Shown: positions 45,083 to 55,274, counted from the first letter of the stretch. The stretch is DNA of 64,000 bases from Caedibacter sp052030685 (GCF_052030685.1 NZ_JBQAJM010000003.1:1-64000); one strand, 5' to 3'. The notes: generated from the letters alone by a model not told the origin. Numbers and translations: made by a program.

Positions 45083-45509
45083 GGTAAATGCACTATATAT
45101 TGAACCTTTCTTTGCCTTTAAAGTATTAATTACTACGTGGAGTCATAAACGATCCTGCTTTATAATCAAGTGTAACCAGCTCTTAGTCTAAATTGCCTTA
45201 ATTAAACTCGGAGCTCAAGAATATATTTGCATGTAAAATAATTACATTCAATTAATATATACTAAATGGAACTTTAGTTTTTCTAATACACTCTAGCGCA
45301 TACTTGATTTTCATTTCAATCAATCTATACCACTTATGAAACAAGTCTATTTTAAAATTACTATGACCGATTTATTGAAGCACTCTTATTAGCCTCCTTT
45401 TGATGCAGTCAATTAAATAATTAAAATCATTAAAATATTCAATGTCATTCATAGACGCTTAAGGGTGCCTATGTTATAGTTTGCGCTCAAATCACTTATC
45501 CAGTTAGGT
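45083..45509. other. Non-coding AT-rich gap upstream of pyrF
   Basis: No credible gene, tRNA-like structure or repeat was seen here. It must hold the pyrF promoter near its right end (a TATAGT-like -10 lies near 45475). The length and base composition suggest decayed sequence next to the weak hydroxylase gene. Confidence 0.5.
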
Positions 45510-45518
45510 TTGAAATAT

Positions 45519-46268
45519 ATGCTAGTTCCTTATGCTCAATCAACGCATCCGGTCACACAAAAATTACACAAAATTGTACAAAACAAAAAAACTAATTTAG
45601 CACTTTCAGCTGATGTTACTGATAGTAAATCACTTTTAAAGCTTGTTGAGCAAACAGCGGATCATATTGCTATTTTGAAAACCCATATTGATATTGTGTC
45701 TGACTTCACACCACAATTAACAAAAGAATTACGCCAAATTGCAGATGAAGCAGGTTTTCTTATCTTTGAAGATCGTAAATTTGCCGATATTGGTAACACT
45801 GTTTGTCACCAAGTGCGTGATGGGATTTATCATATTGCCCAATGGGCAGATATTATCAATGCCCACCTTTTGCCTGGTGTTGGCATTATTGATGGGTTAA
45901 AAGAAGGGTGTAAAGGGCATGATATTGGTTTGCTCCTTTTGGCACAAATGAGTAGTAAAGGTAATTTATTTAGTGATGAATACACACAACAAACGGTTGT
46001 TGAAGCAGAACAAAATAAAGATTTTGTGATGGGATTTATCGCGCAAGAAAAATTAAGTCAAGATAATGATTTAATCACGATGACACCAGGGGTTAACTTT
46101 GAATCTAAAGGAGATAATCTAGGACAAAACTATAATACGCCAGAACATGTCATCATGCAGAAGAAAGCAGATATTATTATTGTGGGCAGAGGGATCTACG
46201 GAGCAAATAATCCTAGATCAGCAGCTTGTTCATACAAAGAACAAGCTTGGGAGTTGTTGAGTCAATAA
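45519..46268 (+). CDS. pyrF: Orotidine 5'-phosphate decarboxylase, eukaryote-like type
   Basis: The enzyme makes UMP from OMP. The 249-residue product has LALSADVT, ILKTHIDIV, the catalytic FEDRKFADIGNTV (Lys/Asp network), AQMSSKGNL, MTPGVNFESKGDNLGQNYNTPEHVI and IIIVGRGIY. These blocks look much more like the decarboxylase half of eukaryotic UMP synthase than typical bacterial PyrF. An in-frame TTG three codons earlier exists, but AGG lies ten bases before this ATG. It appears monocistronic. Confidence 0.9.
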   Translation: MLVPYAQSTHPVTQKLHKIVQNKKTNLALSADVTDSKSLLKLVEQTADHIAILKTHIDIVSDFTPQLTKELRQIADEAGFLIFEDRKFADIGNTVCHQVRDGIYHIAQWADIINAHLLPGVGIIDGLKEGCKGHDIGLLLLAQMSSKGNLFSDEYTQQTVVEAEQNKDFVMGFIAQEKLSQDNDLITMTPGVNFESKGDNLGQNYNTPEHVIMQKKADIIIVGRGIYGANNPRSAACSYKEQAWELLSQ

Positions 46269-46343
46269 ATGAATGCCTTTGGCATTGGCTTAGCCTATGC
46301 TATGATGCCAATGGATAGAAAAAATTAGGAAAAATAATACATT

Positions 46344-47276
46344 ATGTCGAGTAAAAAAGTGGCGACAATCGATTTGGGTTCTAATAGTTTTCATATGCTT
46401 ATCTCTGAGGTGACGACTGAGGGTGATATCAAAGAGCTATATCGTGGTAAAAGCAAAGTGCAATTAAGGGCAGGACTTACCGATGACATGGGGCTTACTG
46501 ATGAAGCCAAAGCACGTGCTTTGGAATGCCTGCAAAACTTTGGCTTATCGATTGACCATTATCAAGTAGATGAGGTAAAAGTAGTTGGCACATATACATT
46601 GCGTAAGGCAAAAAATAATATTCAAGACTTTTTAACAGAAGCTGAGAACATATTAAAAACCAAAATTGAAGTTATCTCAGGTGAGGAGGAAGCGCGTCTT
46701 GTCTATGTTGGCGCTTCATCTGTCACTCAAGCCAAAAAGAAGCAGGCTTTGATAATCGATATTGGTGGTGGTTCAACAGAACTAGTCATTGGTAAAGGGC
46801 AGAATCTAAAGGCGTTAGTTAGTCTTGAAATGGGTTGTGTCAGCATGCAAAATCAATTTTTTAATGATGGTTTACTAAGTCTCTCCAATATGACGCAGGC
46901 GATTACCTATGCACACACGTTGATTGAACCAATTGCCACAGAATATATTCAAAAGGGTTGGGAAGTTGTGTTGGGATCCTCTGGTACTATTCGCTCGATT
47001 GCAGATTTGGCATTAGCAAATAACTGGTCAGATGGCAGTATTACGCGTGAAGTGCTAGAAAATTTAGCTGCTGAGTTATTACAAAAGAAGGTTGTTGCTA
47101 ATATTCACTTCAATGGTCTAAGGGCAGATCGCGAAAACATCTTAGCGGGTGGGTTTTGCGTGCTCTATGCGCTGTTTAATCGTTTATCGATTAAAAACAT
47201 GTTGAAATCAGATGGCGCATTGCGTGAAGGAATGTTATACGAAATCGTCAATAATTATCAAAACAATAAGGATTAG
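46344..47276 (+). CDS. Exopolyphosphatase/pppGpp phosphatase (Ppx/GppA) family
   Basis: The 310-residue product has the actin-like fold of the family: ATIDLGSNSFHMLI, VVGTYTLRKAKN, ISGEEEARLVYVGA, IDIGGGSTELVIGKG and GSSGTIRSI. It is short, lacking the C-terminal domain found in full-length Ppx, so it is a single-module member. It acts on polyphosphate or pppGpp; the substrate cannot be distinguished. The rarA gene starts two bases after it. Confidence 0.88.
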   Translation: MSSKKVATIDLGSNSFHMLISEVTTEGDIKELYRGKSKVQLRAGLTDDMGLTDEAKARALECLQNFGLSIDHYQVDEVKVVGTYTLRKAKNNIQDFLTEAENILKTKIEVISGEEEARLVYVGASSVTQAKKKQALIIDIGGGSTELVIGKGQNLKALVSLEMGCVSMQNQFFNDGLLSLSNMTQAITYAHTLIEPIATEYIQKGWEVVLGSSGTIRSIADLALANNWSDGSITREVLENLAAELLQKKVVANIHFNGLRADRENILAGGFCVLYALFNRLSIKNMLKSDGALREGMLYEIVNNYQNNKD

Positions 47277-47278
47277 CT

Positions 47279-48562
47279 ATGTCTTATGTTCAAGCACCAT
47301 TAGCCTATCGAATGCGCCCTAAAAACATCAAGGACTATGTAGGGCAGCGACATTTGTTAAGTGAGCAAAAGATACTAACACGGATGCTTGATAAGTCACA
47401 TATCGTATCAATGATCTTCTATGGTGATCCTGGCGTTGGCAAAACCACTTTGGCCAAAGTCTTAGCTCATGAGCTTTCCTATCAATTTATAGAATTATCG
47501 GCGGTAAGTGCAGGAGTTAAAGATATTAAGCTTGCCGTGGAATCCGCAAAAATGCATTTTGCTGAGCATAAACAGGCAACTATTTTATTTTTAGATGAGA
47601 TTCATCGATTTAATAAATCGCAGCAAGATGCATTATTACCTCATGTTGAAAGTGGTGATTTAATTTTAATTGGTGCGACCACGGAGAATCCATTTTTTTC
47701 AGTTAATAATGCATTATTATCTCGTTTGACTGTACTGCGCTTAAAGCCATTGTCTCTTGAAGATATCAGTGAGCTTTTGCAATATGTGCTTATCTACGAT
47801 GAAACACTATCAGCACACGAACTAACATTACCCGATACAGTCATTGATAAAATATATCATTATGCCAAAGGAGATTGTAGGCAAGCACTTAATGTTCTTG
47901 AAATGCTCTTTTTAATGGCAGATACCAGTCAAGAAAAACCGATTGAATTAAATGATGAATTGCTAAACATTGCACTGGGTGAAAACGCGCATAAGCTCGA
48001 TAAGCAAGGTGATTATTTCTACGACCAGTTATCGGCATTTCATAAGTCAGTGCGCGGCTCTGATCCAGATGCTGCAATTTTCTGGCTTGCCAATATGATT
48101 GAAAGTGGTGCTGACCCTTTGGTGATTGCAAGGCGAATGCTGTGTATTGCCTCAGAAGATATTGGTAATGCCGATCCACGTGCGCTTAATATTGCATTAG
48201 ATGCATGGCAATCGTATGAGCGACTGGGTTTGCCAGAAGGGCGTTTGCCATTAATTCAAGCAGCGATATATTTAGCTTCAGCGCCTAAAAGTAATGCCTC
48301 ATACATGGCATATAAGAATGTTTTTAGTGATTTAAAAAATCATTCAGATGTCAGTGTGCCAATGCATTTACGCAATGTAAAACCTGCCGGAGAGACAACA
48401 GGGCAAAGCTATAAATACCCACATGATTTTCCAGATGGATATGTTAATCAGCGTTATCTACCGGAAGGTGTAACTCACCAATATTACTATCCAACGGATA
48501 GGGGACTTGAAAGTAAAATTGCGCAAAAGCTCATCTATTTAAAATCAAAACACAAAATATGA
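47279..48562 (+). CDS. rarA: Replication-associated recombination protein RarA
   Basis: This AAA+ ATPase (MgsA) acts at stalled replication forks. The 427-residue protein has YRMRPKNIKDYVGQRHLL, Walker A GDPGVGKTT, Walker B LFLDEIHRFNKSQQD, an ATTENPFFSVN sensor region and the tetramerisation C-terminus with CIASEDIGNADPRAL. It follows the Ppx-like gene with a gap of two bases. Confidence 0.93.
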   Translation: MSYVQAPLAYRMRPKNIKDYVGQRHLLSEQKILTRMLDKSHIVSMIFYGDPGVGKTTLAKVLAHELSYQFIELSAVSAGVKDIKLAVESAKMHFAEHKQATILFLDEIHRFNKSQQDALLPHVESGDLILIGATTENPFFSVNNALLSRLTVLRLKPLSLEDISELLQYVLIYDETLSAHELTLPDTVIDKIYHYAKGDCRQALNVLEMLFLMADTSQEKPIELNDELLNIALGENAHKLDKQGDYFYDQLSAFHKSVRGSDPDAAIFWLANMIESGADPLVIARRMLCIASEDIGNADPRALNIALDAWQSYERLGLPEGRLPLIQAAIYLASAPKSNASYMAYKNVFSDLKNHSDVSVPMHLRNVKPAGETTGQSYKYPHDFPDGYVNQRYLPEGVTHQYYYPTDRGLESKIAQKLIYLKSKHKI

Positions 48563-48629
48563 TATATCTTAAATAATTATTTACATTATTGTTGGCAATG
48601 GTTTTTTTGAAACGACACCAACGGCATTT

Positions 48630-49796
48630 TTAAGCTTTTTTTGTGGTTGTTAGCATTTGAATAATAATCACAATGATAACCGTCACAAGATAAAGCACAA
48701 CAAACTCTGTTAACGTATGGATACGAAAAAGACTGGCAATGGATGTCATTACACTAATTATAAGCATTACTGAAGCACCGGTAATGGCACCTGCTGTTCC
48801 ACCTAATTGAGGAAATAGGCTTAATGTTTTACTCAAGTAAATAGGATATAAAATACCGGTAAGAAAGCAGGCAATAAAGATATTAATAAGTAATATGCTA
48901 AGACTTTGGCTAAAGACAAAACTCATGACAAGGAATACAAAATTACTCATAAGCAAAATGGCAAATGATATATTCATTAGAATTTTATCATCAACAAAAC
49001 TCAATACGCGTCTGACGATCGTCCCGACAAAATAAGCGATACCGATAAATAACGAAATATAACCAAAACTTGCGGCAGAGTAATGTAATATCTCTTGAAT
49101 ATAAAAGCTGCCAATAATCCCAAAATAAAGCAGCAACATATACAGCACGCCACTTTGTAAAATAGCACCTAGAAATTGTTGGCAGCTTAGCACTAACCTA
49201 TAATTAGCAAACACCTTGGATAAGCTTAATTTATGTTTATGTATGTGGGTTTCGGGCACATAACGATAAACAAATGCCATGAGAATAAAGGAATAAAAAG
49301 CGAGAAACACAAAGCTTGCTTTCCATGAAATATACTCTTGTAGCAAGCCGCCGATAAAGGGAGCTAAAATCGGTCCAAGCCCCCAAGCAATCGTCATCGA
49401 TGAGGAGACTTTTTTCATCTCTTGTGCGCTAAAGATATCTGTGGCTTGCGCGCGATTCATCGATGACACACTTCCTGCACAAATACCCGTGATAAAACGG
49501 AAAAAAATAACCCATGACATGGAAGGTGATAATGCAATAGCGATATTAAATACGATATTAAGCGCCAAACTCCATAAGACAATTTTGCGCCGTCCCAAAG
49601 CATCAGCAATCGTACCAAAAACAATCATACCAATAAATGCACCAAGCATAAACAAACTAATGCTTAACTTAGTTGCTGCTGCGGTGCTATTAAAGTAAGC
49701 ATTCATATGCGGCAATGAAGGTGTGTAAAGATCAATGCCAATTCCAAATATTGGTGTACAAAGTAAAATTGCAATAAGCGCTTTGGATTTATCCAT
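48630..49796 (-). CDS. MFS drug-resistance exporter, Bcr/CflA-like
   Basis: The 388-residue protein has 12 predicted membrane segments, with GIDLYTPSLPHM near the start and GAFIGMIVFGTIADALGRRKIV as motif A between the second and third helices, followed by RFITGICAGSVSSMNRA. This is the Bcr/CflA pattern of drug:proton antiporters. The substrate is unknown. It converges on rarA. Confidence 0.85.
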   Translation of the reverse strand: MDKSKALIAILLCTPIFGIGIDLYTPSLPHMNAYFNSTAAATKLSISLFMLGAFIGMIVFGTIADALGRRKIVLWSLALNIVFNIAIALSPSMSWVIFFRFITGICAGSVSSMNRAQATDIFSAQEMKKVSSSMTIAWGLGPILAPFIGGLLQEYISWKASFVFLAFYSFILMAFVYRYVPETHIHKHKLSLSKVFANYRLVLSCQQFLGAILQSGVLYMLLLYFGIIGSFYIQEILHYSAASFGYISLFIGIAYFVGTIVRRVLSFVDDKILMNISFAILLMSNFVFLVMSFVFSQSLSILLINIFIACFLTGILYPIYLSKTLSLFPQLGGTAGAITGASVMLIISVMTSIASLFRIHTLTEFVVLYLVTVIIVIIIQMLTTTKKA

Positions 49797-50069
49797 GATA
49801 ATAAATGGTCATATCAGTTTTCATAATGAAAGATGATAGTTGTTTTACATTAATTAACAAGATGAACACAAGCATAAACTTTGATTCGCATAATATATAT
49901 TATGTTAAATTAATATCTAGAAGCCACAGATGTTAAATCAATCATCCCTGATAAACAAGATGGCTTGAGGATCCAATGCGGAGCTGCCATGGATGGTTAG
50001 TCATCCTACTAAAGATAACGCCTAAAGCTGAAGACTTCGCTGCTGAGAGAATTTTATAAAAATCAGTTA

Positions 50070-50261
50070 TTACGCAACATCATGAAGATCAACATCATAG
50101 TGTAATCCATCTCTATCAAGTAAATCTTGAATGGCAAGCCTAACAAACTGTTTCTGAGACTGACCAAGTATATCAGCTATTTCTGCTGCCTTTTTAGGGC
50201 TGATCATTTTTCTACGATTTTCTATATCTGAAAGATATGCCTGTGTAACATTTAGCTGCAC
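50070..50261 (-). pseudogene. 5'-truncated XRE-family HTH gene
   Basis: The 63-residue frame starts in the middle of a helix-turn-helix: LNVTQAYLSDIENRRKMISPKKAAEIADILG is the recognition helix and last helices of an XRE domain, and a short tail with LDRDGLHYDVDL follows. The first helices, usually about 20 residues ending in a TQxELAxxL motif, are missing. The frame begins with GTG inside the last codons of nadE. The break therefore lies at the nadE/HTH junction, suggesting a deletion that joined them. Such HTH proteins are often antitoxins. It is probably nonfunctional. Confidence 0.6.
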
Positions 50262-51904
50262 TTATTAAACTTAGCTGTTGTTGGCATGCGTCGACCAATA
50301 CCAAACGGACGGCGTTGAATACATAAAATCTGTGGCGCTTGTTTGCGTTTGAACTCAGCCAATTCAACTAATCGATAAATTCTTTTCTGTTCTGTTAAAT
50401 TTACTTCAGAAACAATTTGCTCCAAGCGCTTTATTTCATCATTTGCCAATAAATCACGCTCAAGATAAAGCTTAAGCATCGCATCAAGGTGATAATAATC
50501 CGGCAAGCTATCAGAATCTTTCTGCCCTTCTGATAATTCAGCTGATGGCGCTTTATCCATAATGCTTTGCGGGATCAACTGACCATATGTTTGATTAATA
50601 TAATTTGATAAAGCATAAACGTCATTCTTATATAAATCACCAATACAGTTAAGCGCACCACACATGTCACCATAAAGTGTCGCATAACCCACGGCAAGCT
50701 CACTTTTATTCCCCGTTGTCAGCATTAAAAGTCCTGTGTCATTTGAGTATTCCATGACAATTCGCCCACGAATACGTGCTTGCATATTCTCTTTGGTCAA
50801 TTTTTTAGGCTCAGTTCCAAACGTTTTGCTAAAGTTCCTGCAGGTGAGTAAAAACTCCTCTTTGATTTCACGTGTGAAAAGTTCAACGCTCAAGTTTTGA
50901 CATAATTCAACGGAATCGCTCACCGAACCTTGAGTGGAATACACCGAAGGCATTGTAATTGCTTTAACATTATCTTTACCTAAACTCAAAGTAGCAATAG
51001 CCAAAGTCAATGCGCTATCAATGCCACCAGATGAACCAACAACCACACCCTTAAATCCACATTTATGCACATAATCCTTTAATCCACATATTAATTGTTG
51101 TAAAACAAATGCCTGCGGGTTGTCTTGATATGGTGCTTTAAGTATTGCTTGTGGCAAGTGCTTAAGATCAATGCTAAAACTCCCCTCTTTAAAGCTCTCT
51201 GCTAACGCAATTAGCGCTGAGTTGGCATTGCAGGCAAAACTCGCGCCATCATATATCAGCTCATCATAACCACCGACTTGTGAGCTATAGATCACTGGCG
51301 CTTTGATTTTTCTGGTGATATTTTTCGCAATCTGTAAACGCTGCCCAAACTTACCACACATCGAAGGAGAAGCATTTAATACAATCAAAGCATCCAGGTT
51401 TAGAGGTAAGTCATCAATAGGGTTTGTTAAATACCCTTGATGATTGTCATACCAAATATCTTCACAGATCAAAATTGCTAAGCGTTGACCTTTAAAATTG
51501 AAATCGAGCTTTTTATTTTGTCCGGCAATAAAATGCCTTGTCTCATCAAAGACACCATAGCTTGGAATAAGCTGTTTGTGATAACAATGAATGATCTGAC
51601 CTTCGGCAATGACAAGTGCGCTGTTATGAAATTTTTTAAGCCCTTCTATTGCCGTTGCTGCACCTATTATCACCGTTGTATTAAGCGTTTTTGTAAGCGA
51701 TTTAATCTCATCAATGATCTGATTTTGTCTGTTAATTACTTCATCATAAGTCAATAAATCATATGGATAATAACCGCTAATACAAAGCTCAGAGAAAACG
51801 ATTAAATCCGCTGCTTTATGCTCATGCATCGCGCGCGAGATTTTTTCAAAGTTATGCGTGAAATCAGCAATGGTGTAATTTAATTGAACGACTGAAATTT
51901 TCAT
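50252..51904 (-). CDS. nadE: Glutamine-dependent NAD+ synthetase
   Basis: The two-domain enzyme makes NAD+ from deamido-NAD+. The 550-residue protein has an N-terminal nitrilase-like glutaminase domain (about 1-260) with FSELCISGYYPYDLL, KQLIPSYGVFDETR and ICEDIWYD containing the catalytic Cys. The C-terminal synthetase domain has GSSGGIDSALTLAIA and TTGNKSELAVGYATLYGD. The last residues (PTTAKFNKCS) run into the truncated HTH gene, so the natural C-terminus may be altered by a few residues. Confidence 0.93.
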   Translation of the reverse strand: MKISVVQLNYTIADFTHNFEKISRAMHEHKAADLIVFSELCISGYYPYDLLTYDEVINRQNQIIDEIKSLTKTLNTTVIIGAATAIEGLKKFHNSALVIAEGQIIHCYHKQLIPSYGVFDETRHFIAGQNKKLDFNFKGQRLAILICEDIWYDNHQGYLTNPIDDLPLNLDALIVLNASPSMCGKFGQRLQIAKNITRKIKAPVIYSSQVGGYDELIYDGASFACNANSALIALAESFKEGSFSIDLKHLPQAILKAPYQDNPQAFVLQQLICGLKDYVHKCGFKGVVVGSSGGIDSALTLAIATLSLGKDNVKAITMPSVYSTQGSVSDSVELCQNLSVELFTREIKEEFLLTCRNFSKTFGTEPKKLTKENMQARIRGRIVMEYSNDTGLLMLTTGNKSELAVGYATLYGDMCGALNCIGDLYKNDVYALSNYINQTYGQLIPQSIMDKAPSAELSEGQKDSDSLPDYYHLDAMLKLYLERDLLANDEIKRLEQIVSEVNLTEQKRIYRLVELAEFKRKQAPQILCIQRRPFGIGRRMPTTAKFNKCS

Positions 51905-51931
51905 TTATATCCTTTTACTTCCTTTATTCCC

Positions 51932-52711
51932 TTAAGACTTTAAGCGAATACCGCGTGATAGCAAATACCATGCCAAGCTATAAAGAATAGCGATTAATAA
52001 CACGATGGCAACTAAAGCAACAACCGGATTGACAGATGAGTAGCCAATAAATGCGTAACGCACAAAATCAACAATATAGAATAACGGATTATATTGCGCG
52101 ATATGCTGCCAAAAAGGAGGTAATGCGCTTAGCCCATAAAAAACTCCACCAAGATAAATTAAAGGAGTTAGTACAAAGGTCGGGAAAATCGTCGTATCAT
52201 CAAAGCTTTGCGAGAAAATACCATTTAACAGTCCACCTAACGAAAATAAAGTGCCACATAAAATAAACGATAATAAAATTAACAATAATCCATTAAATCC
52301 AACTGAAATACCGCCAAACAAGCCCGCGACAATTGTCACCATCACCCCAACAAAAAAGCCACGTGCAACACCACCTGAGACATAGCCCAGAATAATCAAA
52401 TGATTGGTTGCTGGAGATACTAGAAGCTCTTGAATCGAGTGATTAAAGCGCGCGCCATAAAACGAGCCCACGACATTGGCGTAAGAGTTATTAATAACTG
52501 CCATAATCACAAGACCAGGTGTGATAAAGTGCATATAACCAAAACCATCCATCGTGCCAACGCGTGCACCAACCACTTTCCCAAAAATCAGAAAATACAA
52601 ACTAATAGTAATCGCCGAAGGTAATAAGGTTTGCGGCCAAATGCGTAGTACACGCACCACTTCTTTTCTTAGTATTGTGTAATAAATAACCCAGTATTCT
52701 TTGAATGTCAT
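51932..52711 (-). CDS. ABC-2 type permease (YadH-like)
   Basis: The 259-residue protein has six membrane segments and the ABC-2 export permease pattern: RIWPQTLLPSAITISLYFLIFG, PGLVIMAVINNSY, GARFNHSIQELLVSPATNHLIILGYV and PLIYLGGVFYGLSALP. It matches YadH-type permeases of unknown substrate. GTG three codons earlier is possible, but AGGTGGGG before this ATG looks like a ribosome binding site. It immediately follows the ATPase gene. Confidence 0.87.
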   Translation of the reverse strand: MTFKEYWVIYYTILRKEVVRVLRIWPQTLLPSAITISLYFLIFGKVVGARVGTMDGFGYMHFITPGLVIMAVINNSYANVVGSFYGARFNHSIQELLVSPATNHLIILGYVSGGVARGFFVGVMVTIVAGLFGGISVGFNGLLLILLSFILCGTLFSLGGLLNGIFSQSFDDTTIFPTFVLTPLIYLGGVFYGLSALPPFWQHIAQYNPLFYIVDFVRYAFIGYSSVNPVVALVAIVLLIAILYSLAWYLLSRGIRLKS

Positions 52712-52720
52712 TTTCCCCAC

Positions 52721-53647
52721 CTATGCCCTACTTCTTGCAACATCAATAAACAGCTTTTCCAGTTTATTTGTTTTTGTCTTAACACTTAATACATCAATAT
52801 TCTGTTGACTTAAATCAGCAAATAATTGATTTAATGTCACACTTTTATCCACTTCAATTTCCAAAGTATTTGAATCAACTAACTGACATTGCCCATAGGT
52901 GCATTGCATCTGAGCTTGTGTTAGTGGTTCTTTTAGATCAAAAATATATGTCTCTTTTTCGACTGATCTTAACAGTGTTTTCATATCAGAGCTTGTGTGC
53001 AATTTACCTTGATGAATCAACGCAATGCGATTACACATGCTCTCGGCTTCTTCAAGATAATGTGTGGTTAAGATAATCGTTAATCCTTCTTTGTTTAATG
53101 CACGCATTTGCTCCCATAGCGATTGACGTAACTCGACATCAACCCCTGCCGTTGGCTCATCCAAGATCAATACTTTAGGCTTATGAATAAGTGCACGCGC
53201 CACCATCAAACGGCGTTTCATACCACCGGATAAGAAGCGTACTTGCTCATCCTTTTTATCCCACAATGCCATATCTTTTAAGAGTTTTTCGGCATAAGGT
53301 TTGGTTATCTTGCGATTAAGCCCAAAGTAGCCTGCTTGTGTTAATAAAATTTGCATCGGTGTTTCAAAGATATTTAAATTCACCTCTTGTGGCATAACCC
53401 CCAAATGCTTGCGCGCCATAAAGGGTGACTTCAGCGTATCATAGCCACAAACTTCAATGCTGCCACTGGTTTTGTTGACAAGTGCTGAGATCATCCCCAG
53501 TGTAGTTGACTTGCCTGCACCATTAGGCCCTAATAAGGCAAAAAAATCCCCCGGATATACGTCAAAACTGACATCTTTTACTGCATGAAAGCCACCTTTG
53601 TATATCTTATTGACATTAACCAAAGACAACGATTTTGTATAACTCAT
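52721..53647 (-). CDS. ABC transporter ATPase (YadG-like)
   Basis: The 308-residue protein has Walker A GPNGAGKST, Q-loop VMPQE, signature LSGGMKRRL, Walker B VLILDEPTAGVD and switch His in LTTHYLEEAESMC. This is the YadG-type export ATPase. It forms a two-component ABC exporter with the downstream permease; the substrate is unknown. Confidence 0.9.
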   Translation of the reverse strand: MSYTKSLSLVNVNKIYKGGFHAVKDVSFDVYPGDFFALLGPNGAGKSTTLGMISALVNKTSGSIEVCGYDTLKSPFMARKHLGVMPQEVNLNIFETPMQILLTQAGYFGLNRKITKPYAEKLLKDMALWDKKDEQVRFLSGGMKRRLMVARALIHKPKVLILDEPTAGVDVELRQSLWEQMRALNKEGLTIILTTHYLEEAESMCNRIALIHQGKLHTSSDMKTLLRSVEKETYIFDLKEPLTQAQMQCTYGQCQLVDSNTLEIEVDKSVTLNQLFADLSQQNIDVLSVKTKTNKLEKLFIDVARSRA

Positions 53648-53743
53648 TGTAAACTCGATTGCTTATTATAGATAGTTCAGCATTGTAACAGACAATTTGT
53701 AACTAACTAGAGATACGTGCTTTTTTATAGCAGCTTAACCACA

Positions 53744-55009
53744 TTATTTCTGATCATTACTCTCTTTTTCATCAATCAACTGTTGTTCGACCACTGCTTC
53801 TGTGGCAATGGATGCTTCGGCAGCGACCGTTTGGAAAGCAACCTTTTCATCTTCTTTAGGTGCCTCACGCGCACGTAAGCGCCATAGCGTATAGACTGCT
53901 AATAAGAAGCAAACAAATCCGACAAAAGTAAAGAACCCATAAGGACCAAAAATAGACATAAGCCATGTTGTTAACAACGGCCCCACCATTGAGCCAACAC
54001 CATAAGATAGTGCTAAAATACCGACAATCCCCACCAATTGATCTGCATCCAAATAATCACTGGAATGACTGATAGATAATGGATAAAAGGTAAAGGTCAA
54101 TCCACCCAATACAAACGACAAAATAGCTAATTGCCAAAAGCTGTCATGTAATATACAAATCACAATTGATACCACTACTGACGCTATTAACATGATTAAT
54201 AAAACGAGACGACGATCAATAATATCTGATATTTTGCCAATGGGTAGTTGTAGCAACATGCCACCGATAATAATAGCGAACATCATATAGGAAATGATAT
54301 GCACAGGTACATTAGTTTGTTTCAGAAACAATGGATAAATGGTGTAAATACTCCCCAGAATCATACCCGCAGTCATTGCCGTCCAGATACCAAGTGGCGC
54401 TTTTTTAAATAGAACAAAAGGAGATAATAGTTCAACGTGCTCTTGCCTTGGTGCTTCAAATCGTGTCAGACAAACTGGAATAATCGATAAAGTGGCCAAA
54501 ATCGAAATGATACAGAACGCTAAGAGCACTGTTTCAAAAGGAATATTTAGCAAAAACTGTCCAGATGCTTGTACAAAATAATAGACAAATAGATAAATTG
54601 ACAGCACCAAGCCTTTGTGTTTACTGCCTGCTCCTTCCAAACACCATGCTTCAACAACAATAAATAGCCCAGCTAATGCATAACCACAGACAAGGCGCGC
54701 CACTGCCCAAACACTAACATCATAAAAAATCCCTTGTGACATCGCACCTGCTGCCATTAAGCTTGCAAATAATGCATACCCACGAATATAACCAATGCGC
54801 AAAATTAATCGTTGAGTAAAATAAGACCCTAACACCATACCTGTGAAATAAGCTGCAGAAATTAAACCGACAATAAAATTACTCTGCCCCATCCGCTCAA
54901 GCTCAAGCGTGGTATAGGTCGTATAAAAAGTATTACCGATGGTTAAAATACACATACTCAGAATTGGTGCAAACAACATTGCAAATTTAGCTGGCTTATA
55001 TTCAGACAT
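53744..55009 (-). CDS. MFS transporter, YcaD-like
   Basis: The 421-residue protein has 12 membrane segments, opening with SMCILTIGNTFYTTYTTLELERMG and followed by GLISAAYFTGMVLGSYFTQRLILRIGYIRGYA and RLVCGYALAGLFIVVEAWC, the pattern of the YcaD/CsbX subgroup. A 30-residue acidic C-terminal tail rich in Glu and Ala is cytoplasmic. The substrate is unknown. Confidence 0.85.
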   Translation of the reverse strand: MSEYKPAKFAMLFAPILSMCILTIGNTFYTTYTTLELERMGQSNFIVGLISAAYFTGMVLGSYFTQRLILRIGYIRGYALFASLMAAGAMSQGIFYDVSVWAVARLVCGYALAGLFIVVEAWCLEGAGSKHKGLVLSIYLFVYYFVQASGQFLLNIPFETVLLAFCIISILATLSIIPVCLTRFEAPRQEHVELLSPFVLFKKAPLGIWTAMTAGMILGSIYTIYPLFLKQTNVPVHIISYMMFAIIIGGMLLQLPIGKISDIIDRRLVLLIMLIASVVVSIVICILHDSFWQLAILSFVLGGLTFTFYPLSISHSSDYLDADQLVGIVGILALSYGVGSMVGPLLTTWLMSIFGPYGFFTFVGFVCFLLAVYTLWRLRAREAPKEDEKVAFQTVAAEASIATEAVVEQQLIDEKESNDQK

Positions 55010-55274
55010 CTTTTACCTTTCAACCTTTTTTAGTGCTCAATTCCTTGGGGTTCAAGCTTAGAGTAGATTGTTTATATGCTCAATATAATTTTGATATCTT
55101 TTGAATTTTCTTGTATATGCTAGCACCTTTTTTTTTAATATCTGTATCGTGATACATTTTGTGTTCTTTAATTACACTAATAAACAGGTTATAAAATGGA
55201 CTTATGGAGAATATTTGCTATTGTTTATTTATGAATCATAAAGTGTATATCAAACATATTTAAGGTGATAATCT

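Noticed and set aside
48590..48640. GTTGG...CCAAC hairpin between rarA and the MFS gene as a bidirectional terminator
   Set aside because: The stem is only five bases with a long loop; too weak to report as a feature.
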